43,366 nt of DNA from Thermoanaerobaculia bacterium (GTDB taxonomy: Bacteria > Acidobacteriota > Thermoanaerobaculia > Multivoradales > JAHZIX01). The notes beneath the pieces were generated by a model, which was not told where the DNA came from, did no database searches, and saw only the letters and a list, made by a program, of their open reading frames with translations. Positions 1 to 8,288 of this stretch are shown piece after piece; position 1 is the first letter of the stretch, and every line of letters starts with the position of its first letter. The position numbers and the translations under genes were made by a program. The stretch is from the NCBI GenBank assembly GCA_027069135.1, contig JALXFE010000445.1, positions 1 through 43,366 on the forward strand. Reading direction: 5' to 3'.

Positions 1-2
1 GT

Positions 3-863
3 CCCAACGCCCTCTATGCCGACGGCAACGGTGCTGCTCCGGGAGCCGGGGGGCTACCGACCCTCGGTTTGGCGGAGGCCTTCGTCGCCGGGTCGGTTCC
101 GCCGATCGGAGACGAGCTCAACGCGCTATCTTCCTGCGGGGTTCCAACCGGTACCACCACTCTGGCCTTTTTTACTTTGACGCCGCTCTCCACCACGATT
201 CTCTCCTGCGCCGTGATGGTCCCCGGCGACATCTGGGGTCCCCAGCGATGCGCTACCGCGGCGGACGTCTTGATGGTGCCGTTCGGCAGCGGTTCGCCGC
301 CGCTGGTCTACAAGAAGGCGGAACTCCTCGGCCTACAACCGGGAACTCCCGGCGGGGTTCGGGATGTCATCGATGCTCTGGCCTTTAGGTGGGGTGGATT
401 CTCGATGATCTTCTCCCTGGCTCCGGGCTCTCCGACCCTCGGGGCCTGTGCCGCACCGATCACGGCTTGTGGGCCGGAGGATGCATTGTCCGGAGGTTGG
501 TTTGGCCCCGCCGGTTCCCTGATCCCCCCGCCGTCGGTCTTCTTGTCCGGGGCCACCCTGGGGCTCTTGGTCGGCGATAATTTGGACGCCCTGGACATGC
601 CTCTCGATCAGGATTTGGACCTTGTCGAGGATGTGTTCTGTGATAACTGTCCGGCCACGGCCAACAACAGCCAGGTAGACGGGGACGGCGACGGCGTTGG
701 CGACGCCTGCGACGTCTGCCCACTGGTGCCGGATCCCGGCCAGGGAGACGGAGACCAAGACGGCATCGGCGATGCTTGCGACAACTGCCCGAGCGTACCG
801 AACCCCGGTCAGGAAGATCACGACGGGGACGGCATCGGCGATGCCTGTGGAGGAGTTTGCTGA
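3..863 (+). CDS. Thrombospondin type 3 repeat protein, C-terminal part
   Basis: The frame is open to the left edge of the window, so the start lies outside; a TTG at 69 is only an internal codon. The last ~80 residues hold about three Asp/Gly/Cys-rich repeats of the form DxDxDGxGDxCDxCP (about 615-855), the classic calcium-binding thrombospondin type 3 repeat. The preceding ~200 residues have no recognised domain and contain scattered cysteines and Gly/Pro-rich segments, as in secreted proteins. It is probably an exported or surface Ca2+-binding protein, but its signal peptide is not visible. The stop overlaps the 3' end of the convergent kinase gene by 46 bp, inside the last repeat. Partner and role are unknown. 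Confidence 0.75.
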   Translation, partial: PNALYADGNGAAPGAGGLPTLGLAEAFVAGSVPPIGDELNALSSCGVPTGTTTLAFFTLTPLSTTILSCAVMVPGDIWGPQRCATAADVLMVPFGSGSPPLVYKKAELLGLQPGTPGGVRDVIDALAFRWGGFSMIFSLAPGSPTLGACAAPITACGPEDALSGGWFGPAGSLIPPPSVFLSGATLGLLVGDNLDALDMPLDQDLDLVEDVFCDNCPATANNSQVDGDGDGVGDACDVCPLVPDPGQGDGDQDGIGDACDNCPSVPNPGQEDHDGDGIGDACGGVC

Positions 864-3277
864 GACCTTCCGGCGGCCCGCCGGAGCTCTTCCAATCTCT
901 GGCGGGCCCTCACGGTCCGGGTGCTCTCGGCTCCCAATTGGTGTTCGAGGGCACGGAGCCCCGCGACCAGGAAGCTCTCCGCTTCCTCAAAATGGCCGAG
1001 GCGAGTGAGGCATTCTCCGAGCACGCTGCGGATGCTTCCGAGGCGCCAGTCCTCCGGGGGTAGATGGTCTCGAAGGAGGGCTAGAGCTCGGCGCAGATGG
1101 GCCTCCGCTGTCGCCGGATCGCCTTCCTTCAATCGAAGCCGGCCGAGGTCTTCTTCGATGTAGGCGGTGTAGAGGTCGCCTCTTGGTGCCAAGCCGCGGT
1201 GGCTTTCCAAAACGCCCAGGAGCAGCTCTTCCGCCTCGCGAAAGCGATTCTGATTCCGCAGGAGGCGCGCGAGGTTTCGAGTCGCGGTGGAGGTCCAGCG
1301 GTGCTCCGGACCGAGGACCCGCCGGTAGCCATCGATGGCCTTGCGAAACAGGCGTTCCGAAGTCTGCTGTTGATCGGAGTCGCGAAGAAGGTAGGCCAGA
1401 TCGTGGGTCACCTGGAGGGTCAACGTGTGATGTTCCCCGTGCAGCTGGCGGGAGAGAGGCAGGGCCCGTCGAAAATAGACTTCTGCAGTGTCCGGGTCTC
1501 CCTTGTCTCGAAACAGGCGAGCCAGCTCGAAGAGACTTTCCAAATAGGCCGGGTGCTGTGTTCCAACATCTTGGCGCCGGATCTGTTCCGCTCGAAGGTA
1601 TAGCTCCAGGGCGCCTTCCAGATCTCCTCGCGCATGGAGCACCTCGCCGAGGTTGTGGAGACTCTCGGCGATCACGAGATCTCCCGTGTCGAAAAGCTGC
1701 TGTCGTATGGACAATGCTCGTCGGTTGAAGGCCTCTGCCTCCCCGAGCCTCCCCTGCTGCAGGCGAAGGGCCGCCAACCGATCGAGGCTCATGGCGGTGG
1801 CTTCGTGAACCTCACCCACCGTGTGGCGATGGACCCGGACAGCGGCTTCGAAAGCTTCCTCGGATCGATCCAGATGACCGAGGGTTTGGTAGGCGTAACC
1901 GAGGGTCAGTAGGAGTCGGCCCTGCACTCTCGGTTGGTGGGCGAGGTCCAAAGGGAGAGCGCGGGACGCCTGATCCAAGACCTTGCGGACCGTCAACTCC
2001 TCGCCCGGAGAAGCGTTGAGCTGGCTGGCTTCGAGCAGCCGATCCAGAAAATCCGTTACCGCCGCCGCGTGAGCTTTTTCCTGTTGTGCGAAGGAAAGAG
2101 TGCTCCGGAGGCGCCTTTCCTGAAGTCCCAGGGCACCGAGGGCGGTGAGTCCCAGCAGGAGGCCGGCGACCACCCACCACCGGCGCCGTAACCATCGTCG
2201 GCTCCGATAGAACCAGGTTCCCGAGCGGGCCCCGACCGGCCGGTGGTCCAGATGGCTCCGGAGGTCCGCCGCCAATTCGGCGACGGAGGGATATCGATGC
2301 CGGGCTTCCGGATCGAGAGCCTTGAGGACGATGGCGTCCAGATCTCCTCTCAGGCGTCTCGCCCAGGTCCGCGAGGGTCGTCTCGCCACTCTGGCCGTGT
2401 GGCTGGGTGGTTTGGAAAGGGGAGGCGGCCGGCTCCCGGCCAGGAGCTGGTAGAGGATGACCCCCAGAGAGTAGACATCGCTGGCCGCGGTCAAGGACTC
2501 TCCACGGAGCTGTTCCGGGCTGGCGTAGACCGGGGTCAGGGCGAGTCGCCTCGTTTCGATCATCTGGGGCACCACCGCGGAATCCAAGAGGCGGGCTATT
2601 CCAAAATCGAGGAGCTTCGGAGCACCGTCGGCTGTGACGAGGACGTTTCCGGGTTTCAGATCGCTGTGAACGATGAGACTTTGGTGGGCATATTGGACCG
2701 CGGTACAGACTTGTAGGAAGAGCTCTAGGCGATTCGTCAGAGGCAGCCCCTGGCGGTCGCAGTAGGCATCGATGGGTTGTCCCTCCACCAGCTCCATGAC
2801 GAAATAGGACCGTCCCGTCGCGGTGGTACCGGCATCGAAGAGGCGGGCGATGGCGGGGTGGTTGAGACGGGCCAGGATCTGCCCTTCGAGAAGACCTTGC
2901 GGCAGGCTCGAGGTCTCGGTCCGGTCGAGCACCTTGATCGCCACCCGTTGCTGAAACTGACCGTCGTCCCGATGGCCCAAGTAGACGGTGCTCTCTCCGC
3001 CCTGGCCTATCGGGCGAATTACCCGGTAGGCCCCCAGTCGCTGTCCCGTCAACCCGGAGGCTATTTCCCGGCTCAGGACCTCGGAGAGCCCATCCGCCAA
3101 GGCTCCATCCAAGAGAGGTTGGTCTCGTCGGTCCTCGGCGAGGAGATCGAGGATCTGGGACCGGAGGTGGTCGTCTTGACCGCAAGTTTCGCCCAGGTAG
3201 CGATCCCGGGCCTTTGGGGAAAGCCCTACGGCGCCATCGAAGACTCGTTTCACTTGAGACCATTGTCGGTGGGGCAT
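818..3277 (-). CDS. Membrane Ser/Thr protein kinase with TPR sensor domain (PknB-like)
   Basis: Predicted 819-aa Hanks-type kinase. From an ATG at 3277, the kinase domain spans about residues 84-345, with a Gly-rich loop ([11 protein letters not shown]), ATP-binding Lys115 (VAIK), catalytic loop HSDLKPGN (Asp206), DFG (Asp224) and a SPE activation-segment end. HSD replaces HRD, so it is a non-RD kinase. One membrane helix lies at about 367-386, followed by roughly 400 residues of TPR repeats rich in GEA/GxL motifs, presumably outside the membrane. A longer frame reaches 3370 but would overlap the sigma factor gene upstream; the inner ATG leaves 14 bp between them and starts at a conserved-looking N-terminus. 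An ECF sigma factor followed by a kinase-TPR protein is a recurring pair in Acidobacteriota and Planctomycetota. The kinase may regulate that sigma factor (inference). Confidence 0.9.
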   Translation of the reverse strand: MPHRQWSQVKRVFDGAVGLSPKARDRYLGETCGQDDHLRSQILDLLAEDRRDQPLLDGALADGLSEVLSREIASGLTGQRLGAYRVIRPIGQGGESTVYLGHRDDGQFQQRVAIKVLDRTETSSLPQGLLEGQILARLNHPAIARLFDAGTTATGRSYFVMELVEGQPIDAYCDRQGLPLTNRLELFLQVCTAVQYAHQSLIVHSDLKPGNVLVTADGAPKLLDFGIARLLDSAVVPQMIETRRLALTPVYASPEQLRGESLTAASDVYSLGVILYQLLAGSRPPPLSKPPSHTARVARRPSRTWARRLRGDLDAIVLKALDPEARHRYPSVAELAADLRSHLDHRPVGARSGTWFYRSRRWLRRRWWVVAGLLLGLTALGALGLQERRLRSTLSFAQQEKAHAAAVTDFLDRLLEASQLNASPGEELTVRKVLDQASRALPLDLAHQPRVQGRLLLTLGYAYQTLGHLDRSEEAFEAAVRVHRHTVGEVHEATAMSLDRLAALRLQQGRLGEAEAFNRRALSIRQQLFDTGDLVIAESLHNLGEVLHARGDLEGALELYLRAEQIRRQDVGTQHPAYLESLFELARLFRDKGDPDTAEVYFRRALPLSRQLHGEHHTLTLQVTHDLAYLLRDSDQQQTSERLFRKAIDGYRRVLGPEHRWTSTATRNLARLLRNQNRFREAEELLLGVLESHRGLAPRGDLYTAYIEEDLGRLRLKEGDPATAEAHLRRALALLRDHLPPEDWRLGSIRSVLGECLTRLGHFEEAESFLVAGLRALEHQLGAESTRTVRARQRLEELRRAAGRSQQTPPQASPMPSPS

Positions 3278-3291
3278 GGAAAGAACTCGAT

Positions 3292-3891
3292 TCAGACGTT
3301 GCCGGCTCGTGAGCACGGGTGCCCTGCAGTGCGCAATCGATGACCCAACCAGGCCCGAGCCAGCCGCCACTCGCGTTGCACGGTGGAGCGAGAGACACGT
3401 AATTGCAGGGCGATCTCCTCGATGGCGCAGCCAAGATAGATGCGCAGCCCGGCGATGCGAGCTTGTCGGGGATCGGCCTCCTGGAGTCTATCCATGGCTT
3501 GGTCCAGGACCAGAAGTCGCCCTGGTTCCTCTCGTCTCTCCACCAGGTCCGGATCGAGGGGAACTCGAACCCACTCTCCTCCCCGTTTCTGGGCTTGGGC
3601 TCTTTCCAGATGTCTCAACAACAGGCGTCGCATCAGCAAGGCGGCTACCGAGTAGAACTGTTGGCGGTTGTGCCAGTGGGCCCGGCCCTGGTCCTGGAGA
3701 CTCAGGTAGGTCTCGTGAACCAACGCGGTCGGCTGCAGCGTATGCCCGGGCCGTTCGCGGAGCATCTGGCGCTGGGCGATGCGGCGCAGCTCCTGGTACA
3801 CCAAGGGGATCAGACGACCGAGGGCGTCGCGATCCCCCGAGCCCCAACACCCCAACAGCTCCGTGATTTCGTCGGATGAGCGCTCTTTCAT
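3292..3891 (-). CDS. ECF sigma factor, TIGR02999-like
   Basis: 199-aa RNA polymerase sigma factor of the ECF group usually found beside Ser/Thr kinases. Signature segments include ELRRIAQRQM, HTLQPTALVHETYLSL (region 2), the QKRGGE linker and a C-terminal region 4 helix-turn-helix ending REWRLARAWL. The start at 3891 is chosen because a strong purine-rich ribosome site (GGGAGGGGGG) precedes it; the frame continues upstream to 3963 without support. It is the first gene of a two-gene unit with the kinase, 14 bp upstream of the kinase ATG. It should redirect transcription when released or activated. No dedicated anti-sigma gene is adjacent, so control through the kinase is the natural guess. Confidence 0.9.
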   Translation of the reverse strand: MKERSSDEITELLGCWGSGDRDALGRLIPLVYQELRRIAQRQMLRERPGHTLQPTALVHETYLSLQDQGRAHWHNRQQFYSVAALLMRRLLLRHLERAQAQKRGGEWVRVPLDPDLVERREEPGRLLVLDQAMDRLQEADPRQARIAGLRIYLGCAIEEIALQLRVSRSTVQREWRLARAWLGHRLRTAGHPCSRAGNV

Positions 3892-4280
3892 CGACCCCCC
3901 TCCCGGATATATTCCACCGGCTTCAGCGGAAAGGAAGTTTCGTGCAGCCAAGAAAATATTCACCAGGAAGATACTGCTAAAAAACTTGTCGCATTATCTC
4001 TAAAGGATCGGGGCCCGTCTAGGTGAAGGACGGCCGATATTGCAGAGGTGGCAGCCGACTCGTTGGGACTTGTTGCCCTTGATCTTGCGGCTAGCTGTTG
4101 GGGCCGGCGCGAGGGAGATTTGGCGGGCCCGGGTCTTGATCGGATGGTGAGATTCGTCGCTGGAGACTTGCGAAGCGTCCTGTTTTCGGTTCTTTTTTGG
4201 ACGAATTCTGCGAGTAGGCGCACCTCGACAAGGATCACCCCGGTGGTTGATCGGGACCGTCGATTTCCTTATAAGGGCCG
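3892..4280. other. Gene-free interval with a degenerate repeat copy
   Basis: No convincing coding sequence on either strand; short open frames here lack family resemblance and ribosome sites. It must hold the promoter of the sigma/kinase unit, but I see no confident -35/-10 pair. Bases 4031-4068 resemble two other intergenic repeats at 5296-5330 and 6889-6940. Confidence 0.5.
4031..4068 (-). repeat. Degenerate REP-like intergenic repeat, copy 3
   Basis: On the minus strand this reads AGTCGGCTGCC followed by CCT and a GCA-TAT-GGCCG segment, matching the order of bases in the copy at 6889-6940 with several changes. It lies just downstream of the transposase-like gene. Because it is short and degenerate, the relationship is tentative. 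Confidence 0.35.
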
Positions 4281-5228
4281 CTATCCGGGTTCCAAGCACG
4301 GGATGGGTTGAACAAAGGATCGCGCAGGTGGAAAGCAACCTGCGGGGAATTCAGCCGAGAGGTCTCCACTACGGAGCCGCGCAGAGGCGGCTCGGTAGGC
4401 TCTCACGAAGATCCGGTAAGCCTCCAGGAATTGAAGGCGCATGGCGCGGGTGGCGGCATGGACGCGGGGAGCTGGGGAAGTCTCGAGGGCGTCCGGCCGG
4501 TGGTGAGGATCCTGCCGGAGGATGGCCCGGCGGCCCAGCGGCTGGGTGCCCTGACATCTGTGATGAGCGGCAGTCTCTCGCTCGATTTCCTCGACCAAAT
4601 CCTGGACACGTGCCTGGTATTCCTCCGGGGAGAGATGTGCCCAGCAAGGGAGGGGGGAGAGCTCGAGAGTGAGCTCTTCTGCGAAGTCGCTGGGTTGAAG
4701 CTTTTTCCCTCCTTTCCTGCGGCGGGCGTTGTAGAGCGCAGTACGGTCAATCCAGATACCGGGGAGGCCGGTGCCGGTCATCTGGGCATGCGCGGAGTTC
4801 AGGCCGGGCCAATCTGTCGGGCTCGAGACCAGTCCCTCCTTACATCCCTGGCTGAGGAGATACTTGAGGCGTTCGACCTGAATCTGCTCTTCGTCCGTAA
4901 CCGGGACGCAGTCGTAACGTCTTGTCCAGAACTTTCCCTTCCACCCATGGAGCCTACCGGCTTCTCGGGCGACGTTCCCGGAGACGAAGTTCATGAAGGC
5001 AGAGAGGTCTTCCTGGCTTGTGGCGGTGGCCAAGAGGTGAAAATGGTTTGAGGGCACGGCGAGACCGACGATCTCGACGGGGTACTTACTCTTGGCCTTG
5101 GCGACGACCCCGGCGACGAGGTCGTTGAGGCTTGTGGAGGGCCTCAGGAGAAACATCCCCATGAGGCATCGTTGGGTGATTTCGGCAAGGAACTTGCCTG
5201 GCGGTGCGTAACGTAATGATGTGCTCAT
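4281..5228 (-). CDS. REP-associated tyrosine transposase-like protein (Y1_Tnp/HUH family)
   Basis: About 315-aa single-copy transposase of the IS200/REP-associated (RAYT) superfamily. The HUH metal-binding motif is seen in SNHFHLLA, and the probable nucleophilic tyrosine lies in the helix LKYLLSQGCKEGL. FWTRRYDCVPV and the C-terminal GRRAIL...FPAGCFPPA segments match the long variant common in Acidobacteriota, so the gene looks full length. An ATG at 5228 follows AAGGAG with unusually tight spacing; a GTG at 5255 is the alternative start. No IS terminal ends are visible. Instead, three related short repeats lie downstream, immediately upstream, and one gene further upstream, as expected for a domesticated RAYT that handles REP-type hairpins (inference). 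Confidence 0.8.
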   Translation of the reverse strand: MSTSLRYAPPGKFLAEITQRCLMGMFLLRPSTSLNDLVAGVVAKAKSKYPVEIVGLAVPSNHFHLLATATSQEDLSAFMNFVSGNVAREAGRLHGWKGKFWTRRYDCVPVTDEEQIQVERLKYLLSQGCKEGLVSSPTDWPGLNSAHAQMTGTGLPGIWIDRTALYNARRRKGGKKLQPSDFAEELTLELSPLPCWAHLSPEEYQARVQDLVEEIERETAAHHRCQGTQPLGRRAILRQDPHHRPDALETSPAPRVHAATRAMRLQFLEAYRIFVRAYRAASARLRSGDLSAEFPAGCFPPARSFVQPIPCLEPG

Positions 5229-5295
5229 ACTCCTTGGGACGGAGGGTGCGAGCACAATCTTGCAGGTACGGGTTATTTTTTTCGAGAAATCTCAG

Positions 5296-5330
5296 AGGAA
5301 TTTCCCAAAACTACTAAGGGGCAGCCGATT
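5296..5330 (-). repeat. REP-like intergenic repeat, copy 1
   Basis: Shares the blocks AGGAATTTCCC and AAGGGGCAGCCGA with the copy at 6889-6940, with a shorter middle. It lies between the protease stop and the transposase-like gene start. Compared with copy 2, the inner dyad CCGACTAGTCGG is degraded here. Confidence 0.5.
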
Positions 5331-5387
5331 CGCGGATGGGCACCCTTCGGCGGTGGCGGCCTCCTCGGCGGGGCCGCCGGAGACGGC

Positions 5388-6662
5388 TCAGGGGGTCGCG
5401 CCGACGGCTGTAGACCATTGGGTCGGCGGATGTCCCCCTTCGAAGTCGTCGGAAAAGAAAAGGTCTCCGTCGCTCGGGAGGAAGGGCTCGATGAGGGGGT
5501 AGATATCACTCATCATCATCCCGCGATTACCAACCCCCGGTGTGCTACAACCGCCGCAGTGGTGAAGGCCTACCATCCGGTTGTCGGACTCCCGGAAGAT
5601 CGGTGAGCCGGAGCTTCCACCTTCGGTATCGAGGGTGTCGTAGTAGCGCAGGGTGGTGCCGTCGACGTCTACGTTGCCACCGCTGCCATGGGTGATCTCG
5701 TGGGGCCGGCCACTGGGGTGTTGGACGATGTAGATCTGTTCGCTATCGGTGAGAGGGGTCGGGTCCGGATCGACAGAGCCGAAGGTGGCCTCTGGATCTC
5801 CGACGACGCTGAAGAGGCTGAAGTCGAGGGCGCTGAGAGTTGGGTCACAGGGACCTGCCGGCGAGTTGGCGAGCAATTCGTCGCACCGAAACGCGACCCA
5901 ATCTGCAGTCGGGGGGGAGCCGTCGTTACACCCCGTTCGGTAGTACCGGAAGACGAATTCCGTGTTGTTGCACGATGCCTGAGAGCTCACGCAGTGGTCG
6001 TTTGTGAGGACTCGGTTTCCTCGTAGGTTTGTCCCGGAGCAGAATAGGCTGACGTTGCCTCCGGCCGTCATGACACCTATGGAGGCGAAGATGGTCGCCC
6101 ATTTTCCGGGGTCCGAGTCGTAGCAGAGGACGTCTTCGAATTGCGCTGGGGCACAGATGCTCTCATGATCGTCACCGCCAAGGGGGGCGTCAAAAATTTC
6201 TGAATCTCCCACCATCACTTTGTCGATGAGGAAAGGAGCCGTTTCGTAGGGCTCCTGAAATCGTAGCTCGAGGGTGAGCTGCTGCCCTTGACCGGAGAGG
6301 CCCCAGAAACTCTCGAGGTCCTTGGGGCCCCGGCCTCGCAGCTCCTCAATGACGCGGCCGGTGCGGCTACGAAGAGTCAGGGAATCGCCGGGTCTTAGGG
6401 CGAAATCGGCAAAATGGACCTTGAGAAACCCAGCGCTAGGAATCTCGACGACTCGGGTCCAGACCATTTCCTTGCCGTCGGATGCTGCATCTGCCAGCTC
6501 TGGGACGATCGTCATGGTGAGGCTGTGGCCCACGATTGGTGGAGACAAATCCGGAGCTCGTGCGAAGACCGGTGAAGCTGCCAAGAGAGCTGCAAGGCCG
6601 AGGGCCGTGAGAAGACTGCCAGGAATCAGTGGAGAGGGTGTGAGACGTCGATGGATCATCAT
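5388..6662 (-). CDS. Secreted trypsin-like serine protease
   Basis: 424-aa exported protease. The start at 6662 (ATG ATG) is preceded by GACGGGAG about 9 bp upstream, and a signal peptide follows (Arg-rich n-region, Leu/Ala-rich core to about residue 35, PVFA). Residues ~40-160 form an N-terminal domain of unknown role. The chymotrypsin-fold protease follows, with His223 (LTNDHC), Asp280 (ALDFSLF) and Ser351 (GGSSGSP), so the triad is intact. Several cysteine pairs suggest disulfides outside the cytoplasm. The C-terminus ends in FFSDDFEGG...QWS, a short tail seen at the ends of many exported proteins in this kind of bacterium and possibly a sorting or anchoring signal. The gene stands alone, divergent from the porin gene. 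Confidence 0.88.
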   Translation of the reverse strand: MMIHRRLTPSPLIPGSLLTALGLAALLAASPVFARAPDLSPPIVGHSLTMTIVPELADAASDGKEMVWTRVVEIPSAGFLKVHFADFALRPGDSLTLRSRTGRVIEELRGRGPKDLESFWGLSGQGQQLTLELRFQEPYETAPFLIDKVMVGDSEIFDAPLGGDDHESICAPAQFEDVLCYDSDPGKWATIFASIGVMTAGGNVSLFCSGTNLRGNRVLTNDHCVSSQASCNNTEFVFRYYRTGCNDGSPPTADWVAFRCDELLANSPAGPCDPTLSALDFSLFSVVGDPEATFGSVDPDPTPLTDSEQIYIVQHPSGRPHEITHGSGGNVDVDGTTLRYYDTLDTEGGSSGSPIFRESDNRMVGLHHCGGCSTPGVGNRGMMMSDIYPLIEPFLPSDGDLFFSDDFEGGHPPTQWSTAVGATP

Positions 6663-7039
6663 GACTAGACTCCCGTCAATAGAGAGGCCTTGGATCTCTG
6701 GGCAGCGACTTTCATCCTGCCGCAAGATCTCGCCTCGGAAGGTGCAGCCCCATTGGGCACGATTTTGGCTACGGCTTCCTTCAAGGTAGTCAGTCTCCGG
6801 CAAAGCGTCAAGGAAAGAACAAGCCCTGGGGCCTCAGCTGACCGCGAAGTGGGTCAGGCACGGCGAGAGGAAATTCCTTGGAGAAGGGCGGAATTTCCCG
6901 AAATCTCGGCAAATATGCGAAGGGGCAGCCGACTAGTCGGGATAGGAATTTCTCGGTCCGTCGCTTCTGCGTCACACGGCCGTTGCATCCGCGTAGAAGG
7001 ATTCCGACGTAATCGGAAAGGACCTTGAGGAGGCAGAAT
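6663..7039. other. Divergent intergenic region between protease and porin
   Basis: 377 bp without a gene; it should contain the promoters of both flanking genes. It holds repeat copy 2 at 6889-6940. Close to the porin start there is a perfect 6-bp dyad, TTCCGA/TCGGAA (7002-7018), that could be an operator or mRNA hairpin. I see no confident promoter hexamers. Confidence 0.4.
6889..6940 (-). repeat. REP-like intergenic repeat, copy 2 (most complete)
   Basis: Contains CGGAATTTCCCGAAAT, AAGGGGCAGCCGACT and the perfect 12-bp palindrome CCGACTAGTCGG. The outer blocks recur at 5296-5330 and, weakly, at 4031-4068. The order on the minus strand is dyad, CTGCCCC, then GGGAAATTCC. Confidence 0.55.
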
Positions 7040-8197
7040 ATGTTGCAGCGTTCTACGATCTTCACACTGGCCCTGGCGTCGATGGTCGCCGCCGTCACCA
7101 GCCGCGCGAGTGCCGGGGTCACTGTCTACGAGAAGGACGACACCTTCGTCGAGATCGGGGGCCGGCTCCAATTGCAATACCACTTGACAGACCCGGACGG
7201 CGGCGACTCCGAAGACGATCTCTTCTTCCGTCGTCTGCGGCCCTATATCGCGGGCAGTGCGACCGAGGATTGGGAGGGAAAATTTCAATTTGACATCGGC
7301 AAGGCCTCAGACGGCAACGAGGTGGCCGTCAAGGACGCCTACATGCGCTACACCGGCCTGAAGAATTTCAAGATCACTCTCGGCAACCAGAAACCACCGT
7401 TCTCTCGGGAGTTCCTGACCTCTTCCAAGCGTCAGCAATTGGTCGAGCGCACCTTCGTCGGAGATCACAACTTCGGATCTCCGGACCGCATGCTCGGCGT
7501 TCGCCTGGACGGCAAGAGCGGTTCCAAGAAGCTCGCCTGGGGAGCCAGCCTCGGCTCCGCTGCCATCGACCCCGACGCCAAGAAGCTCGATTTCGACAGC
7601 CCCGCCAACGCGAACAGCGACTTCAACGAAGGCTGGCTCGCCGCCGGGCGGATCGATTTCCACCCCCTGGGCGAGCTCAAGATGGAGCAAGGCGATTTCA
7701 AGGGGGAGACCAAGTTCACCGTTAGCCTGGCGGCCTTCTCGTGGGCCAACGACGATGACAACAACGGCCGCACTTCCGGCGGCACGACGACGAGTAGCTC
7801 CAAGCCGGATGTAGATAGCGCAAACGGCTTCGAGATTTCCGCAGGGCTGCGCACCCACGGTCTGTCCGTCGATGCGCAAGTCCAGGTGGTGGACGCTGAG
7901 ACTGTGGACCGTGCCTTCACCGGGGGCCTTTACCGGGCCGGCGATACGCAGCTCGATATCTTCGCCGTCGAGGGCGGCTACATGCTCCACAGAAAATTTG
8001 AGATCGTCGGCGGCTACGAGAGTCTGGATGCCGACGGCTACCAGGATGCCTGGAATCGGACCTCGTTTGGTGCCAACTACTTCTGGAACAAGCACAAGGT
8101 GAAATGGCAGCTGACCTACCGGATCGGTGAGAACGTCAACGGTGTCACGGGTGCGGATCAGGACGAGCTTTTCCTGCAGTGGCAATTCGTTTTCTAG
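7040..8197 (+). CDS. Outer-membrane porin, phosphate-selective O/P (OprP-like) family
   Basis: 385-aa beta-barrel porin. The ATG at 7040 follows GAGGAGG by about 7 bp; an upstream TTG at 7025 is less likely. The signal peptide (LALASMVAAVTSRASA) is followed by alternating beta strands. Family segments include FVEIGGRLQLQYH, RRLRPYIAGSATEDWEGKFQFDIG and LGNQKPPFSREFLTSSK, and the protein ends in Phe (QWQFVF), the usual C-terminal signature for outer-membrane insertion. It should form a passive, possibly anion-selective channel; the substrate cannot be read from sequence. An Asp/Asn/Gly/Ser-rich stretch at about residues 236-255 is probably a surface loop. The thiolase gene follows 91 bp later, but functional linkage is not evident. 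Confidence 0.85.
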   Translation: MLQRSTIFTLALASMVAAVTSRASAGVTVYEKDDTFVEIGGRLQLQYHLTDPDGGDSEDDLFFRRLRPYIAGSATEDWEGKFQFDIGKASDGNEVAVKDAYMRYTGLKNFKITLGNQKPPFSREFLTSSKRQQLVERTFVGDHNFGSPDRMLGVRLDGKSGSKKLAWGASLGSAAIDPDAKKLDFDSPANANSDFNEGWLAAGRIDFHPLGELKMEQGDFKGETKFTVSLAAFSWANDDDNNGRTSGGTTTSSSKPDVDSANGFEISAGLRTHGLSVDAQVQVVDAETVDRAFTGGLYRAGDTQLDIFAVEGGYMLHRKFEIVGGYESLDADGYQDAWNRTSFGANYFWNKHKVKWQLTYRIGENVNGVTGADQDELFLQWQFVF

Positions 8198-8288
8198 ATC
8201 TGACGCTGCGGAGCCTGTTTCTTTGGGTCGGGAAGTCCGGCCCTCGGCGAAGCGGTATAGTTCCTGCCATCTTCAGGGAGGGCAAGAG

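Noticed and set aside
1812-3434. 540-aa open frame on the minus strand
   Set aside because: It lies in another frame over the kinase gene, has a Pro/Arg/Ser-rich composition typical of GC-rich shadow frames, and shows no domain.
4281-5228. Intact insertion sequence of the IS200/IS605 type
   Set aside because: The protein is of the longer REP-associated type and no element ends or accessory tnpB gene are visible; only dispersed short repeats flank it.
7307-8185. 292-aa open frame antisense to the porin
   Set aside because: Shadow of the porin gene; hydrophobic Val/Gly/Ala-rich with no recognisable motif or ribosome site.
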